Source: Thalassospira sp. MCCC 1A01148 (GTDB lineage Bacteria; Pseudomonadota; Alphaproteobacteria; Rhodospirillales; Thalassospiraceae). Taken from it: DNA of 64,000 bases. Positions 26,723 through 34,940 of this stretch are shown piece after piece. The number at the start of each line of letters is the position of its first letter. Position 1 is the stretch's first letter. The notes beneath the pieces are model-generated. The model was not told the origin of the DNA, did not search any database, and was given only the letters and a program-made list of their open reading frames with translations. The translations under genes and the position numbers were made by a program. The stretch covers positions 1-64,000 of the forward strand of contig NZ_LPVZ01000022.1 of the NCBI RefSeq assembly GCF_001613795.1, read 5' to 3'.

Positions 26723-28510
26723 ATGCATCCTTTTCGCTCTCATAACTGTAATGCGCTGCGCGCGACTGACGCCGACGCGGAAGTTCGCCTGTCTGGCTGG
26801 ATTCACCGTAAACGTGACCACGGCAACCTTCTGTTCGTAGACCTGCGCGACCATTACGGCATCACCCAGGTCGTTATCGACATTTCGAGCCCGCTGTTCG
26901 AAACGCTGGACAAAGCGCGCGCCGAAAGCGTGATCACGGTCGATGGCAAGGTTGTCAAACGTACGGCCGAGACCATCAACCCCAACTTGCCGACTGGCGA
27001 GATCGAAGTTTACGCATCGAACATCGAAGTTCAGTCTTCGGCCGAAGTTCTGCCGATGCCGGTCTTTGGCGATGTCGAATATGGCGAGGAAGTTCGCCTG
27101 CGTCACCGTTACCTTGATCTGCGCCGTGAAAGCGTGCATTCGAACATTGTTCTGCGTTCCAAGGTCATTTCGGCCATGCGTCAGAAAATGACGGCGCAGG
27201 GTTTCCTGGAAATCCAGACCCCGATCCTGACGGCAAGTTCGCCGGAAGGTGCGCGTGACTTCCTGGTGCCGTCGCGTATGCATCCGGGCCAGTTCTATGC
27301 CCTGCCGCAGGCACCGCAGCAGTTCAAGCAGCTGCTGATGGTTTCGGGCTTTGACAAATACTTCCAGATCGCACCGTGCTTCCGCGATGAAGACGCGCGT
27401 GCCGACCGTTCGCCGGGTGAGTTCTATCAGCTCGACTTCGAGATGGCCTTTGCCACCCAGGAAGACGTGTTTGCGGCGATCGAGCCGGTTTTGCATGACA
27501 TCTTTGTCGAGTTCGGCGGTGGTCGTGATGTGACCCCGTATCCGTTCCCGCGCATTCCGTTTGATGAATCGATGGCGAAATACGGTTCCGACAAGCCGGA
27601 CCTGCGTAACCCGCTGATCATTTCTGATGTCACCGAGCCGTTCCGCGGATCGAGCTTTGGCATCTTTGCATCGAACATCGAAAAAGGTTCGGTGGTGCGT
27701 GCGATCCCGGCAACCGGTGCCGCATCCCGCCCGCGCAGCTTCTTTGACAAGCTCAACAACTGGGCCCGTGATGAAGGTGCGGCTGGTCTTGGCTACATCG
27801 TTTACGGTGAAGACGGCGAAGCAAAAGGCCCGATTGCCAAGAACCTTGATGCCGACCGTATCGCACAGATCAAGGAAATCACCGGCGTTGCCAATGGCGA
27901 TGCGGTGTTCTTTGCCTGTGACAAGGAACTGGCAGCTGCCAAGTTCGCCGGTAAAGTCCGTGACAAGGTCTGTGACGAGCTGGAACTGCGCGAAGAAGGC
28001 ATGTTCAAGTTCTGCTGGATTGTTGACTTCCCGATGTATGAGGAAGATGACGACGGCAAGATCGAATTCAGCCACAACCCGTTCTCGATGCCGCAGGGCG
28101 AACTTGAGGCGCTGGAAAACCAGAACCCGCTTGATATCAAGGCGTGGCAGTATGACATCGTTTGTAACGGTATCGAGCTGTCGTCGGGTGCCATTCGTAA
28201 CCATCGTCCGGACATCATGTACAAGGCGTTCGAAATTGCCGGTTATGGCAAGGACGTGGTCGAAGAACAGTTTGGCGGTATGCTTAATGCGTTCAAATAC
28301 GGCGCCCCTCCGCACGGTGGTTCGGCCCCGGGCGTTGACCGTATCGTCATGCTGCTGGCCGACGAGCCGAACATTCGCGAAGTCATCGCCTTCCCGCTGA
28401 ACCAGCAGGCACAGGATCTGATGATGAATGCCCCGGCAGAAGTCGAAGACAAGCAGCTTAAGGAACTGCATCTGCGTGTTCAGATGCCGCCGAAGGCGAA
28501 AAAAGACTGA
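26723..28510 (+). CDS. aspS: Aspartyl-tRNA synthetase
   Basis: A 595-residue class II aminoacyl-tRNA synthetase with the bacterial insertion domain. The N-terminal anticodon-binding OB fold ([23 protein letters not shown]), motif 2 ([25 protein letters not shown]) and motif 3 ([13 protein letters not shown]) are present. Start: the first ATG is 26717, but GGA at 26714-26716 sits 6 nt before ATG 26723, and MHPFRSHNC is the usual alphaproteobacterial N-terminus. Whether it is discriminating or also makes Asp-tRNA(Asn) depends on gatCAB, which is not in the window. A terminator follows at 28546-28577. Confidence 0.96.
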   Translation: MHPFRSHNCNALRATDADAEVRLSGWIHRKRDHGNLLFVDLRDHYGITQVVIDISSPLFETLDKARAESVITVDGKVVKRTAETINPNLPTGEIEVYASNIEVQSSAEVLPMPVFGDVEYGEEVRLRHRYLDLRRESVHSNIVLRSKVISAMRQKMTAQGFLEIQTPILTASSPEGARDFLVPSRMHPGQFYALPQAPQQFKQLLMVSGFDKYFQIAPCFRDEDARADRSPGEFYQLDFEMAFATQEDVFAAIEPVLHDIFVEFGGGRDVTPYPFPRIPFDESMAKYGSDKPDLRNPLIISDVTEPFRGSSFGIFASNIEKGSVVRAIPATGAASRPRSFFDKLNNWARDEGAAGLGYIVYGEDGEAKGPIAKNLDADRIAQIKEITGVANGDAVFFACDKELAAAKFAGKVRDKVCDELELREEGMFKFCWIVDFPMYEEDDDGKIEFSHNPFSMPQGELEALENQNPLDIKAWQYDIVCNGIELSSGAIRNHRPDIMYKAFEIAGYGKDVVEEQFGGMLNAFKYGAPPHGGSAPGVDRIVMLLADEPNIREVIAFPLNQQAQDLMMNAPAEVEDKQLKELHLRVQMPPKAKKD

Positions 28511-28545
28511 TCTGTTTTCGGAATTGCCCGAAACAGCGATGGATC

Positions 28546-28577
28546 AAACGGCCCGGATATGTTCCGGGCCGTTTTCT
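28546..28577 (+). terminator. Terminator of aspS
   Basis: ACGGCCCGGA pairs with TCCGGGCCGT around a short loop and is followed by TTTTCTTTT. Confidence 0.88.
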
Positions 28578-28675
28578 TTTGGGCGTATTCAATCGCCAAT
28601 CGTTACCTAATATTAACGGCCTATAGGGCAGTTTAGCGGAGGAAAAGAACATTTGATCCTTCGGGGGATGGGCTG

Positions 28676-29638
28676 TTGAGAAAGATTCTTGTGGTGGCAG
28701 CGCCTTTGGCGCTTAGCGCGTGTGGTGGTCCGATTGAACTGACCGTTGCCAAGCTGGCCGGTGATTTGATCAGCTATGTGTCGACGGGCAAAAGCACGAC
28801 CGACCATGCGGTATCGTTTGTTGCCGAACAGGATTGCGCCCTGCATCGCCCATTGCTTGAGCAGGATATCTGCAAGGACGAGGAAACCGTTCTGGCCGAA
28901 GAGGCCGCCGCCCTTGCCGTAATGGGCGAGCCCGAGATCAAACAGGAAATTCGCGCCGCCCGCCCGGAAATCTATGCCGTGAATGCACCGGCAGAGGATT
29001 GGTCACGCCCGAGCACCACTGCCGCGAAATCGAACGTGATTGTCACGACCAACCTGCCGCCGCTGGCGCCGAAAAAGAACACGGATGATGTGGTTGCAGA
29101 CACCAAGGCGCCTTCTGCAACGGTCGAGGTTGCTTCTGCACGTGATCAGATCGAAGCCGAAGACGTTCCGGTGGCAGTGGGCGATCTGGGGCCGATTGAT
29201 CCGCAGGTTGAGGCCGATGCAGCGGTTGCGGGTTATGTCGATGACAAACGCATGCCTGAAGTCGCGGCACCAAAGGAAACTGTGACAGCCGCATTGACGG
29301 ATCCGGTCACCATGAAAGACAGTGTCGAAGCGGTGGCAAAGCCTGTTGATGCTCCGCTTGATGGTGAAGCCCTTGCAGGCGATGATCTTGCCGTGCCGCT
29401 GCCGGGTGATTATGTGGTATTGGCAAGCTTTGCTGATGAAGCCCATGCCACCAAGGCACTTGGCATCTATGCGGAATACCAGCCGCGCCTGCTGAATGCC
29501 GAAGTGCAGGGCAAGCCCTATCTTCGGGTTGCGGTCGGGCCGTTGTCGGCAGAGCATGCACGTGATTTACGCCTTCTTGCTGCCAAAAAGGGGGTTAAAG
29601 ATCCCTGGATTGTCGGCGTGATGGCCACCGGAGAGTGA
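28676..29638 (+). CDS. SPOR-domain lipoprotein
   Basis: A 320-residue lipoprotein starting at TTG 28676. The N-terminal hydrophobic stretch ends in the lipobox LSAC (Cys16), so it is lipidated and probably inserted in the outer or inner membrane facing the periplasm. A long, acidic and alanine/proline-rich linker (about 75-240) leads to a C-terminal SPOR domain (GDYVVLASF at 244-252, YLRVAVGPLS near 289-298), which binds denuded septal glycan. A role in division or envelope maintenance is inferred. The next gene overlaps its stop by 1 nt. Confidence 0.88.
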   Translation: MRKILVVAAPLALSACGGPIELTVAKLAGDLISYVSTGKSTTDHAVSFVAEQDCALHRPLLEQDICKDEETVLAEEAAALAVMGEPEIKQEIRAARPEIYAVNAPAEDWSRPSTTAAKSNVIVTTNLPPLAPKKNTDDVVADTKAPSATVEVASARDQIEAEDVPVAVGDLGPIDPQVEADAAVAGYVDDKRMPEVAAPKETVTAALTDPVTMKDSVEAVAKPVDAPLDGEALAGDDLAVPLPGDYVVLASFADEAHATKALGIYAEYQPRLLNAEVQGKPYLRVAVGPLSAEHARDLRLLAAKKGVKDPWIVGVMATGE

Positions 29639-30486
29639 TGTTGTCTGGATTTTTTTCAGAGATGAAGCAACGTCAGCGTTCCTTTAGAGGAGCGCTGATC
29701 TTTTGTTTGGGGCTTGGCGGCTGTGCCGCGCAGGCAGGAAGTGTTTCGGGCATTCAGGATGCCGTTGTCCCCCATATCGCGGAATATCACTTCAAAATGA
29801 GCCACGCGGAGCCGGGGAGCTCGATTGTTGATGCATCCGGTGTGCTGGGTTACCGGTTCGAGAAGGTCTGTGATGGCTGGGTCACCGAGATGCAGCAGAT
29901 CATGATCTTGCAGGGTGCTGAAGGCACACCCGTCAATTCGGCCTATTCGATTACCCAGTGGGAAGATTTCGCGGGCAGCGAGTACCGGTTCCGCATGAGC
30001 GATTATCTTGACGGTACCAAGGTTGACGAGATTGTCGGCAAGGCCGTCCGTCAGGATGACATGGTCAAGGTCACCTATGAAATCCCGGTCGAGGTCGAAG
30101 AAGAGCTTCCGGCAGATGCGATGTTTCCGACCCAACATTCGCTGGTGTTGCTGAAACGTGCGCAGGACGGCGAAAAGTTTGCCAATGATCTGGTGTTTGA
30201 TGGCAGTGGCGATACCCCGACAAACCGGGTAGCGGTGGTGATTTCAGATCGCAAGGATGCCGAAAATGCGGCCGATGACCCCGACGCCATTGCACAGAGC
30301 CCCTTTCACCGGATGAGCCTTGCATTTTATCCGATCGGGGCGGCGGAAAATGGCCCGACGACCGAGATGGCCGTTGATTTTGCCGAAAACGGCGTTGCCC
30401 AAGCGATGCGATTTGATTACGGCGAGTTCGAGGTGTTGGGAACCCTTGACAAGGTCAACCGGTTGCCAATGCCAGATTGTGGCTAG
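29638..30486 (+). CDS. EipB-like (DUF1849) cell envelope integrity protein
   Basis: A 282-residue exported protein of the EipB/DUF1849 family. An N-terminal signal region (hydrophobic 18-27, GGCAAQAGS) is followed by a beta-spiral body with the family pieces HIAEYHFKM, EKVCDGWVTEMQQ and ITQWEDFAGSEYRF. Two cysteines, in KVCDGW and in the last residues PDCG, match the conserved disulfide described for Brucella EipB, a periplasmic protein needed for envelope integrity. The ATG at 29638 overlaps the preceding stop; GTG 29635 and ATG 29662 are alternatives. It forms an operon with the SPOR lipoprotein gene. Confidence 0.85.
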   Translation: MLSGFFSEMKQRQRSFRGALIFCLGLGGCAAQAGSVSGIQDAVVPHIAEYHFKMSHAEPGSSIVDASGVLGYRFEKVCDGWVTEMQQIMILQGAEGTPVNSAYSITQWEDFAGSEYRFRMSDYLDGTKVDEIVGKAVRQDDMVKVTYEIPVEVEEELPADAMFPTQHSLVLLKRAQDGEKFANDLVFDGSGDTPTNRVAVVISDRKDAENAADDPDAIAQSPFHRMSLAFYPIGAAENGPTTEMAVDFAENGVAQAMRFDYGEFEVLGTLDKVNRLPMPDCG

Positions 30487-30515
30487 GAATAATACCGGTT
30501 GCACATCCCGGAAAT

Positions 30516-30551
30516 TAAAAAGCCTGCCCTAAAAAAGGCAGGCTTTTTTAA
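30516..30551. terminator. Bidirectional terminator
   Basis: AAAAAGCCTGCC pairs with GGCAGGCTTTTT around an 8-nt A-rich loop. It ends the EipB-like gene and the convergent ArsR gene. Confidence 0.88.
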
Positions 30552-30570
30552 TGGGGAATGCCCTGGTCTG

Positions 30571-30888
30571 TTATGCAGCGGCGGACTTGTTTGCAGAGTT
30601 GCAATAAAGTCCGTAAAGGGTCTCGATCACGCGCAGAGCATCGTCACCATTCAGTGAATAGTAGATGGTCTGTGCTTCGCGACGAGTCTTAACGAGCTTG
30701 TCACGACGCAGGCGTGCGAGGTGCTGCGAGAGGGCGGACTGGCTTAGTCCAACGATACGTTCGAGTTCGCCAACCGACTTTTCGCCTTCATTAAGTTGGC
30801 AAAGGATAAGCAGTCTGCTCTGATTGCTCATGGCCTTTAACAGGACACTCGCCTGTTCGGCCTTTTCTTCTAGATTGTTAAGTTCCAT
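30571..30888 (-). CDS. ArsR-family regulator of the BigR/SqrR persulfide-sensor type
   Basis: A 105-residue winged-helix repressor. The order RLLILCQLNEGEKSVGELE, QSALSQHLARLRRDKLV and REAQTIYYSLN is that of ArsR proteins, and two cysteines at 30 and 96 occupy the positions of the disulfide/polysulfide-forming pair in BigR and SqrR, which sense persulfide (hydrogen sulfide) and de-repress sulfur oxidation genes. The usual metal-binding CVCDLC is absent. A paralogue with Cys at the same two positions is at 58840-59148. Targets are not adjacent; it lies alone next to a long intergenic region. Confidence 0.88.
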   Translation of the reverse strand: MELNNLEEKAEQASVLLKAMSNQSRLLILCQLNEGEKSVGELERIVGLSQSALSQHLARLRRDKLVKTRREAQTIYYSLNGDDALRVIETLYGLYCNSANKSAAA

Positions 30889-31570
30889 CTGGCTTCCTTA
30901 TAAGCCTGACCGCGAGCGGCCATTGTCCCAATGAAAGTTCGACAATTCACCTGACGGAGCCATCTTGCGTGGCTGTAATCCGACTGGCGCGATGTCACTT
31001 CCGCAGAAGTACCTATCGGATCGTGACTTCTTCTACCAATAAATTACAGGAATCCATCGGTAAACTTATTCTCAAGTATATTACAAATCTGTCAAGAGAC
31101 TGTTTACGCCTGTATTGCCTGAATCCAAAGGTATTTTGCCGGAAAACAACCTGTCGAACTTTCTCCCATCCGCCAGATTTTCTCTGGTGGTTTTGAAACT
31201 GATCCTTTTGGAGGGTAATGAAACCTGTGCAACACACCACCCAAAAGGTCAGTTTTTAGACGATTGCGCCCCGGTTTGCTCGTTTCGGGGCACATTCGAT
31301 GTAAGCATATACAAACCCGAGAAAGCGGCGAAAATATGAAAGTAATGGTGGTGGCAGGGGCGTAGAGGGTGATGCTTATGTTGAAGGTCAAAGAGCTTGC
31401 GTTATCGTTCTTTGATATGCTGATTTAGAACAAAGATAAGCATTTCGTTTTGCGATAGGCATATCGCATGACGATCAAAAAAAGCGGGAAGCGATGAACG
31501 CAATCCCTTGATCCGGGTCTTGGCCCGGAGCGACATCATGTTTGACCTTTCAGGAAGGCGACCCAGAAAA
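30889..31570. other. 682-nt intergenic region, AT-rich, with two hairpins
   Basis: Between the ArsR start and the HDAC-like gene I find no convincing gene. An imperfect hairpin with TTTT (31170-31194; CCGCCAGA with TCTGGTGG) looks like a plus-strand terminator, and GCCCCG/CGGGGC at 31268-31273/31286-31291 is a second stem. A small RNA ending near 31194 is possible but unproven. Confidence 0.45.
31170..31194 (+). terminator. Possible terminator inside a gene-free region
   Basis: CCGCCAGA and TCTGGTGG pair with one G-T wobble around a 5-nt loop and are followed by TTTT. No upstream plus-strand gene is close, so it may end a small RNA. Confidence 0.4.
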
Positions 31571-32503
31571 ATGGCGACCTTGTTCGTGACCCATCACGAC
31601 TGCATTGAACACGATACCGGCCCGGGGCACCCGGAATCAGCCGACCGCCTGCGCGTGATCCAGCGCGTTTTCGAGGCCGAGGAATTCATGTTCCTTCACC
31701 GCGAAGAAGCGCCGCTGGGCGATCTTGATTTGATCAAGGCCGTTCATGACCCGGCCTATGTCGACAAGGTGATGGCATCCATCCCCGATCACGGCGTCGA
31801 GCCGCTTGATGGCGATACCTATGTCTCGCCAGGGTCGGGCAAGGCCGCGTTGCGATCGGTCGGTGGGGCGTGTGTTGCTGTTGATGCGGTAATGGGCGGG
31901 CATGAAAGGAATGCCTTTGTTGCCACCCGGCCACCGGGACATCACGCCGAATATGACCGGGCAATGGGATTTTGCCTGTTTAACAATGCGGCCATTGCCG
32001 CCCACCATGCGCGCAGTAAATTCGGCATCAAGCGGGTGGCGGTAATGGATTTCGATGTCCATCACGGCAACGGCACGCAGGACCTGTTTTATAATGATGC
32101 GGACCTGTTTTATTGCTCGACCCATCAATGGCCGCTTTATCCCGGCACCGGGGCGGAAAGCGAACGCGGATGTGCGAACAATATCCTGAATGTCGGTATG
32201 GTTGCCGGATCGGGCACTGCCGAAGTACAGGAAGCGTTCAATTCGACGGTCCTGCCCGGTATTGCCGCGTTCAAGCCGGAACTTCTGATCATTTCGGCGG
32301 GCTTTGACGGGCACAAGAATGATCCGCTGGCGGGGCTTTGCTATGTGGCGGATGACTTTGTCTGGATGACCAAGCAGTTGATGGATCTTGCCGAGGAACA
32401 GTGTGGTGGGCGTGTGGTGTCCTTGCTTGAAGGGGGCTATGATTTGCCATCACTTGCGACCAGTGCCGTGCAGCATGTGCGCACACTGATGGGCGCACAT
32501 TAA
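31571..32503 (+). CDS. Histone deacetylase-family amidohydrolase (acetoin utilization/acetylpolyamine type)
   Basis: A 310-residue zinc-dependent deacetylase-fold protein. The catalytic RPPGHHAE (His124, His125) and the zinc ligands in MDFDVHHGNGTQD (Asp160, Asp162, His164) are present, as is the late ISAGFDGHKNDPL motif. Bacterial members (AcuC, HDAH, acetylpolyamine amidohydrolases) remove acyl groups from lysine or polyamines in the cytoplasm; the substrate is unknown here. The frame opens at 31508, but ATG 31571 starts the normal MATLFVTHHD. It lies just before the xseB-ispA genes. Confidence 0.92.
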   Translation: MATLFVTHHDCIEHDTGPGHPESADRLRVIQRVFEAEEFMFLHREEAPLGDLDLIKAVHDPAYVDKVMASIPDHGVEPLDGDTYVSPGSGKAALRSVGGACVAVDAVMGGHERNAFVATRPPGHHAEYDRAMGFCLFNNAAIAAHHARSKFGIKRVAVMDFDVHHGNGTQDLFYNDADLFYCSTHQWPLYPGTGAESERGCANNILNVGMVAGSGTAEVQEAFNSTVLPGIAAFKPELLIISAGFDGHKNDPLAGLCYVADDFVWMTKQLMDLAEEQCGGRVVSLLEGGYDLPSLATSAVQHVRTLMGAH

Positions 32504-32522
32504 GGGCAGCCGATGTCACCCC

Positions 32523-32552
32523 AAGATCACTTCAAGATCACTTCAAGATCAC
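32523..32552 (+). repeat. 11-bp tandem repeat, 2.7 copies
   Basis: AAGATCACTTC is repeated head to tail at 32523-32533, 32534-32544 and partly at 32545-32552, between the HDAC-like gene and xseB. It could be a slippage product or a protein-binding array. Confidence 0.9.
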
Positions 32553-32663
32553 CGGGCTGTTGCCCGACAAAAGCGTTTCAGTCAGACGAAATTGCGTTCT
32601 GTTCGGTTGCCCTGATCGTGACTTGCGCGTAAACTCCGCGCCGATCTAAGAAATGGAGCTTAC

Positions 32664-32927
32664 ATGTCCGAGGCTACTGCATCTCCCGCTATTCCTGAAG
32701 ATATCGCGAAACTGAGTTTCGAAGAGGCGCTTGGGCAGCTTGAGACCCTTGTGCGTCAGCTTGAACAGGGGCAGGTCGGGCTTGATGACGCCATTGCGTC
32801 CTATGAACGCGGTGCGGCGCTGAAACGCCATTGCGCGGACAAACTGCGCGCGGCTGAAGAGCGCATCGAAAAAATCACCCTGAATGCGGATGGCCGCCCG
32901 TCGGCAACACCGACCGAAATTGAATAA
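32664..32927 (+). CDS. xseB: Exodeoxyribonuclease VII small subunit
   Basis: An 87-residue helical subunit that works with XseA to degrade single-stranded DNA. The conserved LSFEEALGQLETLVRQLEQGQVGLDDAIASYERGAAL stretch (for example FEEALGQLETLV and LEQGQVGLDDAI) covers about 14-55. It begins with ATG 32664, 161 nt after the HDAC-like gene, and is followed by ispA at 12 nt, the usual alphaproteobacterial xseB-ispA-dxs order. Confidence 0.94.
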   Translation: MSEATASPAIPEDIAKLSFEEALGQLETLVRQLEQGQVGLDDAIASYERGAALKRHCADKLRAAEERIEKITLNADGRPSATPTEIE

Positions 32928-32939
32928 TCGGAGACCGTC

Positions 32940-33833
32940 GTGAGTTACGACATGATTGCCGAACTGAGTGCGGCGTCTGCTGATCTGGGCGAGACGCTTG
33001 ACGGGATCCTGCCCCGTGCCAATGGCCAGATCGAGCAGCGCCTGTATCAGGCGATGCGCTATTCGACGCTGGGCGATGGCAAACGCTTACGCCCGTTTCT
33101 GGTGCTGAGCTCTGCCGGGTTGTTCAAGGTATCGCGCCGCTCCGCCCTGCGCGTAGCAGCCGCGGTCGAGATGGTGCACAGCTATTCGCTGATCCATGAT
33201 GACCTGCCGGCGATGGATGACGATGATCTGCGTCGCGGCAAGCCCAGCTGCCACAAGCAGTTTGACGAGGCGACGGCGATTTTGGCCGGTGATGCGTTGC
33301 TGACCCAGGCATTTGAAGTGCTGGCTGATGAAGATACCCATCCTGATCCGCGCGTTTGCACCGATCTTGTCCGTGCCCTTGCCCGTGCGGCCGGGCCGTA
33401 TGGCATGGTTGGCGGTCAGATGATTGATCTGGCCGGTGAAGGACAGAGCTTTGATCAGGCGCAGGTCACACACCTGCATTTGCTTAAGACCGGGCGGATG
33501 TTTGCCTTTGCCTGCGAAGCCGGGGCGATCCTTGGCAAGGCACCCAAAAGCATTCGTTTGGCGCTTCGATCCTATGCCCATGACATGGGACTGGCGTTTC
33601 AGATCAAGGATGACATCCTTGATGTCGAGGCAAGTTCGGAAGAACTCGGCAAGACCGCTGGCAAGGATGTTGATCAGGAAAAATCAACCTTCGTCAAATT
33701 GCTTGGTCTTGATCAGGCCCGCGAACAGGCCCGCATGCTGTGTGATCAGGCGATTAATCACCTGAACTGCTTTGACGGCGAGGCCGAACCGCTGCGCGCG
33801 GTGGCACGTTTTGTGGTTGAGCGCGGCCGTTAA
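32940..33833 (+). CDS. ispA: Farnesyl diphosphate synthase (short-chain polyprenyl synthetase)
   Basis: Condenses IPP with DMAPP and GPP to farnesyl diphosphate for quinone, undecaprenyl and other isoprenoid synthesis. The 297-residue protein has the first aspartate motif DDLPAMDDDD at 87-96, RRGKPSCH, GQMIDL, and the second motif DDILD near 222-226. Length matches IspA (299 in E. coli). The GTG start at 32940 is 12 nt after xseB with GGAGA upstream. dxs lies downstream, separated by an alpha/beta hydrolase gene. Confidence 0.94.
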   Translation: MSYDMIAELSAASADLGETLDGILPRANGQIEQRLYQAMRYSTLGDGKRLRPFLVLSSAGLFKVSRRSALRVAAAVEMVHSYSLIHDDLPAMDDDDLRRGKPSCHKQFDEATAILAGDALLTQAFEVLADEDTHPDPRVCTDLVRALARAAGPYGMVGGQMIDLAGEGQSFDQAQVTHLHLLKTGRMFAFACEAGAILGKAPKSIRLALRSYAHDMGLAFQIKDDILDVEASSEELGKTAGKDVDQEKSTFVKLLGLDQAREQARMLCDQAINHLNCFDGEAEPLRAVARFVVERGR

Positions 33834-33858
33834 GCGGCTGTGGCCCTAGATCATTACC

Positions 33859-34827
33859 ATGACCGATCATGCCTCATACACAGCCGGTTTTCGCGACCGG
33901 CTGTTTGACAAGGACCCGTTTCCGCTTGCGATCTGGTATCCGGCGACGGAGGCTGAAAGTTCCGTGCGCCATATGGGCGTGGTTTCCAGTGCCGCGCGCG
34001 GGGCCGCCTTTGCCGATGACGGCCCGTTTCCCATCGTGCTGTTTTCGCATGGCTCGGAAGGGCATCGGTTCAATCAGTTCTGGTTGGCGGAATATCTGGC
34101 GCGGCGGGGCTATATCGTTGCGGCCCCACAGCATGTAGGGGACAACTATCTGGATGCGTCCGAGGCCCGGCAGTTGGCGATTATCGAACGCCGTCCGCAG
34201 GAAATGCGTCTGGCACTTGATCTGTTATTGGCGCATTCCGAAATCGGGCCGCAGATTGACCCCGATAAAATCTATGCCCTTGGTCATTCAGCGGGTGGGG
34301 CGACGGTCCTGAAACTGGCCGGGTGGGATTTTGATGCCCGGGCGTGGCAGGATTACTGCGAAATCAACGCTGATACGGATCACGTGATTTGCCAGCACGC
34401 GCCAAGCGATGATCACCTTGATCGGCTGCACACTGTTTATGGCGGGCCGGTGGTGTCCGAGCGTGATGAGCGGATTGCGGCCATCATTGCGATTGCCCCG
34501 GCCTTTGGCGTGGCGGCAACGGACGCGGGACTTGGCGATATTGATATCCCGATGCTGTTTGTCGAAGCCGACACGGACGAAATCCTGCATGACCATGTTA
34601 ACGCCGCGCACTTTCGCAAGCTTTTGCGCGGGCGGGCAAAGTTCGTGAAGGTCAAGGGGGCTGGGCACTATTCCTTCTTGCCGAAATGCACCCCATATAT
34701 TGCCGAGAACTTTGGCCATCTTTGCCGGGATTTCGGGCAGGATCGTGACACCATTCACCGCACTGTCGAGCAAGTGATCCACCGTTTCCTCGATAAGGTA
34801 AAAACCGGTGAAATTCAGGGTCGCTAA
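33859..34827 (+). CDS. Alpha/beta hydrolase (dienelactone-hydrolase-like)
   Basis: A 322-residue soluble alpha/beta hydrolase. The nucleophile elbow GHSAGG with Ser near residue 142 and a His in [10 protein letters not shown] near the C-terminus are visible; FSHGSEGH provides the oxyanion-type strand. The N-terminal part resembles predicted dienelactone hydrolase or platelet-activating-factor acetylhydrolase-like families. The substrate is unknown. It is inserted between ispA (25-nt gap) and dxs (113 nt) on the same strand, so it is probably expressed with the isoprenoid genes. Confidence 0.8.
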   Translation: MTDHASYTAGFRDRLFDKDPFPLAIWYPATEAESSVRHMGVVSSAARGAAFADDGPFPIVLFSHGSEGHRFNQFWLAEYLARRGYIVAAPQHVGDNYLDASEARQLAIIERRPQEMRLALDLLLAHSEIGPQIDPDKIYALGHSAGGATVLKLAGWDFDARAWQDYCEINADTDHVICQHAPSDDHLDRLHTVYGGPVVSERDERIAAIIAIAPAFGVAATDAGLGDIDIPMLFVEADTDEILHDHVNAAHFRKLLRGRAKFVKVKGAGHYSFLPKCTPYIAENFGHLCRDFGQDRDTIHRTVEQVIHRFLDKVKTGEIQGR

Positions 34828-34940
34828 TTCGGTCGAACCTCGCTATTTTACGCAGCTTGCAACATGGCGCCATAACAGTCACCCTGTTGCTGGGTCCTGA
34901 CCCTAACCAACGCCATATAAAAATTGAAATCGAGATCGGA

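Noticed and set aside
26534..28471. 645-residue open frame antisense to aspS
   Set aside because: It lies opposite the strongly conserved aspS frame, is rich in Arg/His/Gly as expected from reversed codons and shows no domain.
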